The notes beneath the pieces are model-generated. The model was not told where the DNA came from and did not search any database. It saw only the letters and a list, made by a program, of their open reading frames with translations. Source: Hippasteria phrygiana (Eukaryota > Echinodermata > Asteroidea > Valvatida > Goniasteridae). From it: DNA of 64,000 nt. Below are positions 33,205 through 44,904 of the stretch, one piece after another. The stretch spans positions 62,001 through 126,000 of the forward strand of contig JAZGUH010000763.1 in assembly GCA_037893225.1 (NCBI GenBank), given 5' to 3'. Both the position numbers and the translations under genes were made by a program. Each line of letters starts with the position of its first letter. Within the stretch, counting starts at the first letter, position 1.

Positions 33205-33539
33205 TATGCCTGTTGGATTTTGTCATATTTAGCATTGTGCAAGCAGACTTCCAGTAAAATTTCTTATGGATTTTGTTGCATTTAGTTGGGCTCTGACAAA
33301 CAAATACCTGTTGTATTTTGTTGGATTTGGCAGGGCTCGTACAAATCCCTGTTGTATTTTGTTGGATTCAGCAGGGTCACTGCAAAATGCCAAGGGTGGT
33401 GTGTACAATGTAGGTGGTGCACTGCAGAACCCAAACAAATTTGCTGTTGGATTTTGTTGTATTTAGCAGGCTTCTGATTTCAGTTTTGTTAGAAATTGTA
33501 GGATTTAGCAGGGCCATATGAAAAACATTGAAGGGTTAA
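33205..33539. mobile_element. TCCAAC-group MITE (copy B2)
   Basis: TTGTTGGATTTGGCAGGG and TTTGTTGGATTCAGCAGGG repeat in tandem-like order; right end GAAAAACATTGAAGGGTTAA. Left end unclear. Confidence 0.6.
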
Positions 33540-34243
33540 CTTTGGTGTTGGGGAAAAGTTGATTTATAAGGGTAAAAGTTAGCCACTGGAATTTGTCAGC
33601 ATCTCTGTAAAATTTGACAGAAAATAAGTGCAGTGCGGACAAGTTTGAATCTTGGTTCATGTACATTTATGACCCTTTAGGGTTAAAAAGAAGTGTCCAT
33701 ATCAGTGTGTGTGTGAAACATGAACTCCATGGCTGAATTTGCCTTCAAATAAGAATATCTGCTCCGATGACCTTTGCCACATGTCAGTTGACATGATGGG
33801 TCTTTTCTCCAAAACCACAAACCAAAACCAACGTTACATAACGCGTGGACCTGGATCAGCAGAAAGCAACTGCTACAGTGTATGGTGTGTGATGATCAAC
33901 AAAAGACAGGGTTTTCACGGACAACAAATTGCAGGCATGGGAACTCCACCAACATTGTACCTGGTAGGCTTTGTGTAAATAAACACAATTGTGATTTGAA
34001 GTATCAGCATAACACTACTGCAGCCTTGGTACATTGTACATGTACAAATGTATTGTATGGATCTGTGTTTTTTTTGGTTTTTTTCATCTTGCACACCATG
34101 CCATGCATTTCTACACATACCTTGCTCTCAAACAATTGTTTACATTGTTGAGTTGGTCTAGGAAGTATAATTCTGTTTGTAATTTGGTATAGAAATTATA
34201 CGACAGACAATCCTGTCTATAGGGCCTATGAAGTGTACAAATT
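33540..34243. other. Non-coding stretch
   Basis: Nothing recognised. Confidence 0.35.
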
Positions 34244-34251
34244 AACACGCG

Positions 34252-34642
34252 TAGGGCTGTGCATCCGAACTGGGTACTAGAGTACCCGACCGCTGATGTC
34301 GGGAACCGGTTCTAGATTATGGAATTGAGTACCCGTAACCGCATGAACGTATCAATTTCTCAGACATTTGTGGAGAATTTTCAAAATGATAACCAGGGTA
34401 CATGGAAAAACAAAAACGGATTAACATTTATGATTGTGAAAAGCTTACTGTACACACTTGCATCTCGCTGCATTGATGCACCGATGTGGTGGTATTAACG
34501 TGCAGACCTTTACGAACAATATGAACAGCAATTTTCTGAGATTTAATTTTTGGGATTAGCTTTCCTATAAATGGGTACGGATACCCGTGCTTCTTTTAAT
34601 CGGGCACCCGATTCCCGTACTACACGTAAATGCACACCCCTA
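34252..34642. mobile_element. hAT-like MITE, relative of 20407-20711
   Basis: Ends TAGGGCTGTGCAT and ATGCACACCCCTA. Flanks AACACGCG and AACACTAG share five bases of a worn 8-bp duplication. GGGTACT/AGTACCC and GGAACCGGTTC words inside. Confidence 0.7.
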
Positions 34643-35155
34643 AACACTAGCCATTTTATGTTGACGTTTTTTTACCACGTTTCACATGTTTGAAGTTTGA
34701 ACATCGATTTCTAGAAATCTGAAATATAAGTTTAACGGAGAGGTCTTTATATACAAATGTACAGTAGCACTTACATAACGAACATGTACATATGTGTACG
34801 TGTACGTGTACATGTACTTTTAAGAGGGTTAAACTTTCTGAATGGTCCCTACATACGTACATTGTAACACTGATGAATTCTTGGACTTGGCCCACCACTT
34901 GGGCAACCTGACTCCTGTACATGTACAAATTGTATGTACACTATACAAATAGCAAACAGTACATGTAGCAAGGACCAATTTTCTAGAGCTGCTTAGTGCG
35001 AAATATTGCTCAGCAAATGTTTATGCTGAGCATACACCTACATGTACATGTATGTACATGTACATGTAGGTGTACATCAGCCGGGAACCAGTATACACGT
35101 ACAATGTACATGTACATTGCAAGCAATTGTGGCTAGTAACCCGTTTTTTGCTAAA
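34643..35155. other. TACATGTA-rich non-coding DNA
   Basis: Dense TACATGTA strings (34785-34815, 35040-35120); nothing else recognised. Confidence 0.45.
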
Positions 35156-35822
35156 GCCGTGTCCGCACTGGACTTATTTTTCGGAAGGTTTTACCGAGAC
35201 GATGGTAAAATGAAAAATGGTCAAATGTGACCACTGTCCGCACTTGGACTTTCGACACGGGAAAATTTTACCCAGACCGTGGGAGAAGTAACCGAGCTGT
35301 CAATATAAGGACGCATGAGGGCGCTTTGCGTGACCTTTCTACATTGACACGATTGACCCAAATCACGCGTGCCTTTTCATTTTTCCGGCTGATGTGTACA
35401 TATAGGACTACATCGATTAGCACCAAACTTCTGACTGTATCAATAATAATATCTGCCATGATTGCAAACAAAAAGGAACAACGCACTGGAATTTGGAAAC
35501 TTGCCACGTGCACCGCACCTCGGTGAAGCAGTGCAAAGCGCATGCGTGGTGTCCCAGTGTAGCATGACCTCGCGCTCGGTCCGGATGTACGCTTTCCTGA
35601 GCCGCTTTTACCGACTCGCACTGTCCGCACTGGACTTATCGTCTCGGGAAAAGTTACCTGGTCAGTTTTCCTGGGCAGCAGTTGGCCGGTAGAAGTAACC
35701 GCTGGACTCGGGAAAAGTAACTGAGAGGAAAACGTCCTAGGCTGTCCGCACTGGACTTAAAATGGCAAAAGTACCCATTGTCTCGGTAAGTTTTACCAAA
35801 ATAAGTCCAGTGCGGACAGGGC
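35156..35822. mobile_element. MITE with TGTCCGCACTGGACTTAT ends, copy 2
   Basis: Near-identical to 15404-16074 along its whole length (by eye well over 95%). TAA flanks both ends (35152-35155, 35823-35826). Confidence 0.85.
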
Positions 35823-37060
35823 TTAAGTGGGAGTTTGCTTGGCTCAATGAAATTTTGTGCTTAGCCCACAGCACTTTCCTTATTTGAGATAACGCTTTCG
35901 CACTTCTCTAATCTGCAGACTAGCTATTAATTTTCAGTCTCGCATGCAGCAGTGTGGACGACTTACTGTATCTCTCTCCACTTGACCAAACGTTGCCAGA
36001 GATATTAATTTTGAGTGCTGTACTTGCATTCTGATCTCCCCCATTGATCTTCAAAAATCGTAAATCATCAACTGCTTGCCTAGAGTGTCCGAAGGAATCA
36101 CACAACTATCTGACACTTAAAAACCTGTCAACACAATTCAGTCACCCCCCCTTATCGTATGGCGAGATCCTCAGTCGATCGTTGCCTCTGACATTTCGCA
36201 GATTGCTTCCTCCCGTCCATTCTGTCGGTGTAACAGTTGGCCCAGATACAATGTACATGTATAACGGCATGGCCCCGATTCTTGGGTCTGGAGAGGCTAA
36301 TTCAATATGTGGATGCGGAGGGTCATGCTCGTTGTTTTGTCAGCAGTGCTTAGGGCTTTGACCAGCTTGTTTGCCGTTATTGATCGCGGTCTTATTAAAC
36401 CGAACACCATTCCTTGCGTGATAAAACGACATTAAAAGGGTCATTCCGGCTCCGCGGTGGGCATCTTGTGTCCGGTCAGTGTTGCGGTGAATTAACTACG
36501 CGCCATACCCTCCCTGTGTATGGACTGTCAAAGGTGCAGTACAGATAGGTCTTCGTCTCAATTTGAACGGGCACTGTACGTGTTTGTTTTGTGGATGCCA
36601 GCATATTCATTGATGTAATCTGCTGGGTCAGCTGACGGCTATTCACCAATCAACAGCTTTCGTCACAATCCTGCCGAAGAATGACTTTACAGTGGCTGTG
36701 ATTGGCTGGTGTGCTGCATTTCATAAAATGCACGCATATACCAGACATTCGTATTTGAGCATGCTCCATAGAATGGATGATACTCGGACTAGACATTAGA
36801 GGTGGAAAGCAATTGTTTTTTTGTTATTTTTATGCTGTTTTTTCTGTCATTTCTGAAACACAAAACTGCATCAAAATATAGTGCATAATAACAGGTATTT
36901 TTTAAGTATTCAAAGCGCTGTTAAACAAATCACCAGAATTGGGAACGAATGAAATTAAAACAATTTTTTTATGAGACCCCTAAACTGTTCCAGAGACGAA
37001 GCATTCCGGATAGTGATGAGGAGAGAATTCCATGTTCAGGGCTCAGCAACGGAGAAGGTA
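35823..37060. other. Repeat-poor island, possible promoter or enhancer
   Basis: Balanced composition and almost no TACATGTA strings. It contains ATTGGCTGGTG (CCAAT-box-like, 36703), CGATCGTTGCCTCTGAC (36176) and ends in the candidate exon 36993-37054. No gene recognised. Confidence 0.35.
36993..37054 (+). other. Candidate exon in repeat-poor island
   Basis: AAACTGTTCCAG precedes and GAGAAG/GTATGT follows a 62-base segment. One frame is open (RRSIPDSDEERIPC and on). It lies at the edge of a repeat-poor block (35.8-37.1 kb), which fits a first or early exon. No homology recognised. Confidence 0.25.
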
Positions 37061-39088
37061 TGTACATGTACGGTCCCCTGCAGTCCTGGTAGTGCGAGGG
37101 ATGACCAAGCTGGCTTCTGAGCGGAGTCCTTGGCGGTTTGGTTTGCTGAGACTGAAAACACTAGAAATGTATGACAAAATTGCAAATGTGTGATGGGAAC
37201 GTGTTGGACAACATTTTTTCGTTGTCGACTCCTGTCTTAAAGATGATCTGATGTACATGTACTCTCAAAACAGTGAATAGAGTGGTTACAGAGGTGTACA
37301 TGCTTAGATAAGTCGCATTGCAGGAAAGGGTATGAGTGTGTAGGGATTTTTTTGGGGATTAGACTGTCTTCAATCCGAGATGAATCCCTGCTTAATATCG
37401 GACAAAAACAAATTCTTATGGTGGAGTTACTTCCCGCAAAGAAACCCTTGGCCATCCTTTTTTCTGACATTCTCAAATAGATACACATGTATAAGCAGTA
37501 CATGTACATTGTACATGTACATGTACATGTAGGTTAAAGGAACTGTGCAGTGAATATTTACTTCCACTTCTTTGCGCACATAATTTTTTTAATTCAATAC
37601 ATGTACGAGCTTAATTTAAATGGTTATTTTTATTTGAAGTAAAAAATGTTGTCCTGTAGTTTTTAATTCTTATAACATCCATTAAATTTAGTCATGCTGG
37701 AGGGCGCTATTTTTGTTTGATAACAGAAAGGAATTCCTTGACAGAAGAGCCCAATAATGGTACGAAAATGAGTCTCTTGGAGGCAAACGGCACACTCTTT
37801 GAAACGTCGAAAGAAAGTTTGGATAAAAACGGATTCCGAATGAGCTATTTAACCTCTTGAATATGGACGACAGCCATATCCACGGTTTGAAAAATGACCA
37901 CCTTGCTGGTTGTCTATACGCACATTCCTGCACATACTCAATCCATTCATGTTTCAAGTATATTGTTCTTGAATGGGAATGTAATGAATACATACGTGTA
38001 CATTTAGGTCAAGCTTTTTCAAACAAATCGTCCGGATTTGCAGAAGATTTGTTGGTCATATTGTTTTTATCATTCTAAAATGACCTCGGCAACCTGAAAC
38101 GGTCTTCTTCTACTGCTAATGACAATAATTTTTTTCAATTTTGAACCGTTATTTTTTGGTTGAAAATGCAGTTTTGTAATGCTTTTTTCAGCAATGCCAT
38201 ACAAATATAATGCGTCCGGATGTTGCGTGGATTTTTCATTCAAATATCACCCCTGATCTTTCCCTACGTGTATTCATGTCATGAAACTCATACTTCGTGG
38301 TTCCTTTAAAAATGTCATGACAAATTCTCAAATACCTTGAATTGGCATCCGGTTTGTATGCGTAGCGCTATCAGTATCTAGGTTGATCTCATCTGCCATA
38401 TATTTGCTTCTGGGTTTGAGCCATGGTAACTAATTTTTGCCATGTTTGCATTCGCTGTGACTTTTTTTTTTTTTTTTTACTTTGAACTCAAACGTCATCT
38501 GTTTCCTGTGTGTTCAAGGGGATGGAAGGTTTTGGAGCATGTAATATTATCCTGTGGACTAAAAATAGCATCTGTCCTGTTGAAAGAAATGTATCATGAA
38601 AGGAGGGGCTTCAGTGCCATAGGATCTTGGGGGAAAATCATGGAGGTTTGTAAAATACCTGTACTGTACATGTACATGTACATGTAACTATGTGCCTACA
38701 TGTATAATTAATCCTTGCTCCCGAGTTTTGGTGTTGCGATCCCTACAGTATACATGTACTGTAATCCAGTGACCGCCATTTTTAAAGGTCTGTGGATGTG
38801 GTGTCGCGGCCGAGTGTACATTGCAGATACATTCAAGGTGCATGATTGATTTGCCAAGTTGCGAGCACATCATTGGCTGATGGGGCATGAAGTGCATGAC
38901 GGAATTAATGCTTGGCACTAAAAATGTCAAGGTACAGGTACATGTACATGTACATGTTCATGTACCACTGTAATATAGTGGATTGGTCTAACGTGGAGCA
39001 CTTTGACGTTTTTCCTGACGTTCATCGGATAGTTTTGACAAACTTCTTTGTTGATGAGCTTCAAACTCATTCAGTTAAATATTGGCAC
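37061..39088. other. Non-coding stretch
   Basis: TACATG arrays at 37498-37532, 38666-38686 and 38938-38964, T-run at 38462. Nothing coding recognised. Confidence 0.4.
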
Positions 39089-39301
39089 CTTACCCCAAGC
39101 CTTGCAAACTCCAACAGCGGGAAGTTTGTTTTCAAGTTTTGATGGGTTCAGTACTGCAGGGCCTTGGCACCATTACTTTACATGGAGCTATGACGCCCCA
39201 ATTTGTCCAAGTCCAAAGAATGTGCCATAGGTATACTGCACAGTGTTGGAATTTTGACAGATTGAGGAAGCTTCCTAGTAAATGCATAGGGGGTTGGTTA
39301 A
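39089..39301. mobile_element. TTAA-end MITE, copy C3 (no hAT insert)
   Basis: CTTACCCCAAGCCTTGCAAA at the left, AGGGGGTTGGTTAA at the right. CTGCAGGGCCTTGGCACC is intact here and gives the empty site for the insert in C1. Confidence 0.7.
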
Positions 39302-39468
39302 TACAACTTGCTTCGTGAATCATGTTAGGTTTTTATAGCATCTTGAAATTTAATCCAGAAATTCAACAAATGTGTCCGGAAATTGGGCAGTCGTCAAATC
39401 TGGCACACTTAAACAAAATTCCAATAAATCCCAAATTTATTACTTAAGATTGTTTTAAAGTTGACAAA

Positions 39469-39544
39469 TTATGATTTATCATTATCTTCATCATACAGTA
39501 AATGTACATGTATACTGTATGATGAAGATAATGATAAATCATAA
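39469..39544. repeat. Perfect 32-bp-arm palindrome with 12-base loop
   Basis: Arms 39469-39500 and 39513-39544 are exact reverse complements; the loop is AATGTACATGTA. GTTGACAAATTAT occurs just before the left arm and again just after the right arm. The arms have no mismatch. Confidence 0.95.
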
Positions 39545-39640
39545 GTTGACAAATTATCATTTACAATGTACCCAACTTCTTGTTTGTCACATTTTTGTCT
39601 GGCTTTTTGGGCACATTTTAAAAGTGTTAATGGCGTACTT

Positions 39641-39667
39641 AAAAAAAAAAAAAAAAAAAAAAAAAAA
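39641..39667. repeat. Poly-A run
   Basis: About 26 A. No retroelement body recognised upstream of it. Confidence 0.9.
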
Positions 39668-39845
39668 TGAAATCGTGTCGAAATAACATTTTACTCATAA
39701 CCTTGAAACGGGTCAGTTAACTAAAGATTAGAGATATTTTACTCTCGCCAGAATTTCCCTTTGTGTATTTTGTGGAAAACTTACCCAGGCAGAGGGAACA
39801 ACTTGGTGCGCCATGTTAGGCAGTCTGCCATACTGCCAGCCATCA

Positions 39846-39847
<2 letters not shown>

Positions 39848-39888
<41 letters not shown>

Positions 39889-39889
39889 A
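39848..39889. repeat. (GCT)13 trinucleotide repeat
   Basis: Thirteen perfect GCT units. No gene is recognised around it, so it is treated as non-coding. Confidence 0.9.
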
Positions 39890-40068
39890 TGGTTTACAAA
39901 TGTAGTTGGCGGATTTAATAGGCAATATGCAGACGTACATGGGAATTGTTTCTCATAATTTGTGTTGACTTTGGTCACTTGTGTCCGGGGATGTGAGTTT
40001 GTCTCACCAATGGTAGAAGTTACCCAACCTGGGTCTATAGGTCTGAAAATGTTGATAATTATTTTTGT

Positions 40069-40386
40069 GTAACCCTAACCTTCCCAAATCCTCCAAAATC
40101 CTCTTTGCCTAAAGGAGGAATTTGGAGGATTGAGTGTCTTTGGAAGTTGAAGCATCGGAGGATTTTTGCAGGATTAAGGGCATAAGCGGATTTTGCCTCT
40201 GGAGGAAAATGGAGGATCCAGGTCATCGGGCCCAATCTGATGCTGGTTGATTTCGGAGAATTGAGGTTACTATAGCGTGTTAACAAAACTCCTAGAGGAT
40301 TTTGGAGGATTCTTGCAATGGTCCCCATAAGAAGATGTTGGAGGATTCAGGTTACTTGGAGGGAAAAATGGAGGGAGTTAGGGTTA
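40069..40386. mobile_element. TTAA-end MITE, GGAGGATT group (copy A6)
   Basis: TAACCCTAACCTTCCC left, GGAGTTAGGGTTAA right; inverted relative to A2 and A4 (CCAGGTCATCGGGCCCAATC). Confidence 0.75.
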
Positions 40387-40429
40387 AAGATTTATCTATT
40401 TAGATCTGGAACCAGGAAAATTGTAAGGG

Positions 40430-40545
40430 TGGTATGGCTGGCAACCTAAAATGTGGCCAACCCCACCACCTCTGTTGTAGCCCTTTACCTAGAGTGGCTT
40501 TTAGCCTTGTATTAGGCGACTTCCGTAAAAAAACAAATCAGTGAT
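40430..40545 (+). mobile_element. LINE 3' end fragment (copy 1)
   Basis: GGTGGTATGGCTGGCAACC, ATGTGGCCAACCCCACCACC and CCTAGAGTGGCTTTTAGCC match 49015-49145 and resemble the end of the LINE at 46650. Truncated. Confidence 0.5.
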
Positions 40546-40997
40546 TTGACTTGCTGGTGATACATGTATCTTGTCGGGATTCTTTATCCTGGTACATGCA
40601 CTGATAACATCATATTCAGCGAGCTTTTTAAATGCTGCCAATTTCAAGTTGTTTATTATGTACATGTACATGTACATGTACATGCACCATTTGTGGTGTG
40701 AAAAAGTTTGTACAGCAGTGCAAATTTACACAACACACATGCACTTTGTACATGTACATGCACTGTCTGTAGTTTATTTTTATATTGTGAGGTACATGTA
40801 ATGAGGTCACCAATGCATGTTGGGACTTGTTGAGGCTGACCTGTCCATTTATGCTTTGCAGGCCAACACATCGTACATGTATTGTATACACACATGTACA
40901 TGTATGTACAAATTTGTATTGATGAATATGTACAAATGGAAACATGGGACTGAATACTGTGTACGGATTCGTAAGGATTTTTTTTCTACGTATTAGT
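40546..40997. other. TACATG-rich non-coding DNA
   Basis: Array at 40659-40684; nothing else. Confidence 0.45.
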
Positions 40998-41472
40998 TTA
41001 ACCCTAACCCCCTTAAATTTATTAATATGACCATGTAAATCGAACAATTTCCAACAACTGAAAATAGGAAGTCTGCTTACATGTACATTGTAAATACATT
41101 GTACAACATCCGGCAGCAAATTTGGTTGGATTCTGCAGTGTACCTTCTACACACCAGTCTTGGCATTTTGCAGCTACCCTGCTGAATCCAACAAAATGCA
41201 ACAGGTATTTGTTTGTATTAAGCCCTTTCAAATCCAACAAAGTCCAACTGAAATTTTACCGGAAGTCTGCTTCCACCCTGCTAAATACGACAAAATCCAA
41301 CAGGTATATTTAGCTTCCACCCTGCTAAATACAACAAAATCCAACCGGTATGTTTAGCTTCCACCCTGCCGAATACATTATGCAACACACCGTGTACATT
41401 TAGTTAGTGTTGACTGCTAAATCCAACAAATTACAACAGCTTTTTACTTTTGTTGGATTAAGCAGGGTTGAT
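40998..41472. mobile_element. TTAA-end MITE, TCCAAC group (copy B3)
   Basis: TTAACCCTAACCCCCTTAA at the left; three GCTTCCACCCTGCTAAATAC-type units in tandem (41268-41370); TTTTGTTGGATTAAGCAGG at the right. Confidence 0.7.
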
Positions 41473-42865
41473 GTGCATCAGAAAGAGCATACTCGCCCAT
41501 CCTTTTTTATATCACTTTGTTTGCCATTCTGATGAATCCAGACAGAACACGTGCATGTTGATGAAAATGCTGACAGTTACATTGTACATGTACATGTATG
41601 TCTTAAATGGCCTGTAACTCGGAAGTTAGACTTCCAACTTATTTTGTTGGGTTACATGTACATTGTACATGTAGGTCACACTGAACTGATGCTGGCTTCC
41701 CATTTTTTCCCTTTCTTTTTTTTGAGGAGGGTGGGGAATATTTGCCATGTGTAATGATTTTATTTTGTGATTGCTGCTTGTGGAATCTTCCAGGCTGTTA
41801 AGCTTGTGTCCAAAGGTACATGTATTGCTACTGATTAATTTGAGACTTAATAATAAAATACAAGAAGCTATTGTAACAGAAGCTATTGTTTTTGTCATTT
41901 TTTTCAGGTATGTTTTGCATTGCCAAGAATGTTTAACCAGCAGTTAGAAATAGTAAGTAAACATTGCAAAACTTTTCTGGAAAAAGAAATGTCATTTACA
42001 TTTTCAGTGTTTCATTTGTGCACACTGCGTTAGAGACAGCAGTGATCAAATGACTCGCCTGAAATTGTGAATGTCTGCTGTCTGTAATGTCAAAGTCGTC
42101 ATGCATTATTCATCTGGAGAGTCGAGGATTCAATCATCCAATTGAAATCCCTGATGGAGGCTGGTACATGTATTGTTAGAGAATTTGTGGCCCCTAGGCT
42201 TGTCAGCACCCGTGCGCGTGCCGGCAAGCAGCGTGGCATTAAGTATGCCAGTCGCAGCCTGGTAACTACAGCACAGCCTGCTAGCAGCGGCACGGCCCAG
42301 ACAGGAAATGAATATCAACGTCTGGCCGGCAAGTTTTTTTTCTTCCCCCCCCCCCCCCCCACGTGAGTCACTCCTTCTGAACTTCTTAGCACTCGCTCGC
42401 TCATCAGCGGCATAATTCATATTCACAGAGAGAAGAAAACCTGTCGGATTTTAAGTGTGAATACTTGAATATAGACCCTAACTGGAATCTTGAATTTGAA
42501 ATGCAAGATCTTACTTGATTATTTTCCACTGTGGGGAGTGCAGGCTCTTTTTTTTTTTTTTTTGGTACATGCAAGTCGATGGATTGGAGATGAACATGGC
42601 AATTGACAAAACCAGTCACGTGCATTCTGGGGCCTGTGAAAGCATTAATTCTTGCCACATTGTACATCGCGGCATGGAATGTTCCTCTTGCCCAGGGAAT
42701 TCCTCTGAATGTTAAAAAGATGATTTCATCTGCATGTGGTGCACTTTTATTTCCCCTGGCATGACATTAAAGGTGTGATATACATGTAGCATGGGTAGAG
42801 CTAATGGAACAGTTGCAGGCAGCGGCCATACTTTGGTGATTCAGCATAATATGGGAATTCGTCGA
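41473..42865. other. Non-coding stretch
   Basis: C-run (42346-42360), T-run (42548-42563). 42190-42340 is GC-rich without recognised content. Confidence 0.35.
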
Positions 42866-43050
42866 ACAAAATTAGAAGCCTTTTTTGCTCTGGTGCCACG
42901 CTCGCGTGCAGGTTGCCCGCATTCTTTAATTTCAGTCGCCCGCGCATTTTGGCAAGTTGTAAACACCCTGTTGGTCGAAGCTGCATCGAGCGCGTGCGTA
43001 AAATACGCACGCGAGCGTGGTGCCACCGCAGTAAATGCTTCTAATTTTGG
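42866..43050. mobile_element. Foldback MITE with CAAAATTAGAAGC ends
   Basis: Arms of about 43 bases: CAAAATTAGAAGC and GGTGCCACGCTCGCGTGC are mirrored at the right by GCACGCGAGCGTGGTGCC and GCTTCTAATTTTGG. Whole element 185 bases. Confidence 0.75.
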
Positions 43051-43989
43051 TTGCCGGATTAGTCTATACATGAAATAACTAACCTGTGAAAGTTTGAGCT
43101 GAGTCTGTCATCTGAGCCTCAAGGAAAGAGTGAAAAACTCTTTTGACTGGGTTTTTGTGCACATTCAACATCATGGGCTTCTTTTAGATTGTTGAAATTG
43201 AAATAAGTCAGTGCATTTTTGGAGGTCTTCGGATACAGTTTTCTCGAAGATGACAGCATTTCAGATGGAAATATTCCTCAGGATTGGTACCGTTATCATT
43301 CACTACAGTAAGCTTTCAGATTGAAACTAATGATTTTGGTTTTTGATCATACATGTACAAATGTACCTTACCTTTACATACATGTACATGTACACATGTG
43401 CACAAGCAAACTGTGTATTTACATGTAGACAAGGCTTTCAAGTGTTCCTACTTTTCCTACTTTTTCTTGAAATTCCTATTTATCCTACTTTATTATTCCA
43501 CACCTCCGAAAAATGAAATCTCATTAACAGTGTTACATGCTGTCATATGAAAATCACACAAAGGGCTTGATAGTGTACATGTAGTAGTACTGCAACGTCA
43601 AAGAACTTAGTTGAGGTTGAAACACAAGTGTTGTGAGTACAGAACATGTAAAATGAGGCCTGTGATGCTGTGGACTTGGATGAGTATCAACGAAAACTAC
43701 TCCCAAAAGCTCTCAAAAGTCCTAATTTTATCCCGATTTTTGTCCTCCGAAGTTCTACTTTTGTCCTGTTTTTCTAAATATTTTGATCCTACTATTCTAC
43801 TTTTTCACCTGTCTGCTTGAAAGCCTTTGTAGATCTAATGGGTGATCTTGTAGGTTTTCCTTCAATCTTTCAGGCTTATTGCGAGTTGTTTAGTAGTTTC
43901 TACATGTAACTCTCCTCAGACTTCTCATTCAACATGATACACTAGACCACTGTGTTCAGGCTGGACTGAGGAATGTACAACAGAATTGG
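43051..43989. other. Non-coding stretch
   Basis: TCCTACTTTT words recur (43446-43490, 43735-43810). 43170-43330 matches, in inverted order, words at 6220-6400 (TTTCAGATGGAAATATTCC), so a dispersed repeat is present. Confidence 0.4.
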
Positions 43990-44904
43990 TTAACCCTTTA
44001 CTTACCACATTGTTTATTGGCTTATCTTCTCCCAGTACCACATTCTTTGTTCAGTCAAGCATATAAAAACCACTTATGCAGAAAAAGCAGCTGACTGCTT
44101 GTTAAAAGGTTGTATTTTCAACCAAAGATTTCACCCTCAAGAATTGATTGAAAAGGAAAATGTGACCCGCTCTGAAAAAAGGTACACATGTATATTGTGT
44201 CGCAAAATATGAAAAAATAGTTTTATATATGTTTGGAAAGCCCGCAATGTACATGTAAGCTTTCATTTGGTACATTGTACATGATAGAGCTCCAAAGCCC
44301 TTTCCGTTCCGTTTTGCATATTAATTAATTCTATGGAGTTCAAATTGCACAACAGAGAGAACTTGCTTTGAAATAGCTAGTTCTTATACAATGCAATGGA
44401 ACAATGCACTCTAGAAAGGATATTTTTTCATTTTATTCACTGAAATCAACATTGTTGTGCACCAAACCTGAAACTTCAGATATTTAAGATGTCATTAAAG
44501 ACAGAAAACCAAAAATGAATTTTGACGAAAAATTTCACCGTCTCAACATTGAAAGGGCCATTACACGTAAATGCATAGCGCGACTTATATCACCTTTTTC
44601 TGGAGCGGGTCACAAATGGTGTGTGTAAAGTTTGTTCGTGACATACATGTATGGTGTAAAAATGGAAGTCCTAATACAGTTTTCTCAAAATGTTGTAATC
44701 GTCCAAACAAGCTCTTTCTGTTAGTGTATCAGTATAGATCATGTACATGTACATGTATGGACAGCGAAAAACACCAGCACTACCGTTTGTTGAAACATGG
44801 TGATTATATTTGTTGTTTGGATACTCTGGTGTGTGGTTTCCTTGTTGAGTAAACTCGACATTAGTAAGCAACAGGGGTGCTGTGGTTGGTAAGGAAAGGG
44901 TTAA
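43990..44904. mobile_element. TTAA-end element G (about 0.9 kb) with nested MITE
   Basis: Left TTAACCCTTTACTTACCACA; right TGTGGTTGGTAAGGAAAGGG and TTAA. The MITE at 44161-44614 interrupts it; the copy at 23430-23990 lacks that insert. Confidence 0.75.
44161..44614. mobile_element. Nested MITE, copy H2
   Basis: TGTGACCCGCTCTGAAAAAA at the left and TTTCTGGAGCGGGTCACA at the right; relative of 26883-27326. Confidence 0.8.

Noticed and set aside
39848..39889. Poly-alanine coding tract
   Set aside because: No splice-supported or conserved reading frame surrounds it.
40628..41119. Minus-strand frame of 163 codons
   Set aside because: Made of TACATG repeat translation (HVHVHV) and the end of a TTAA-end MITE.
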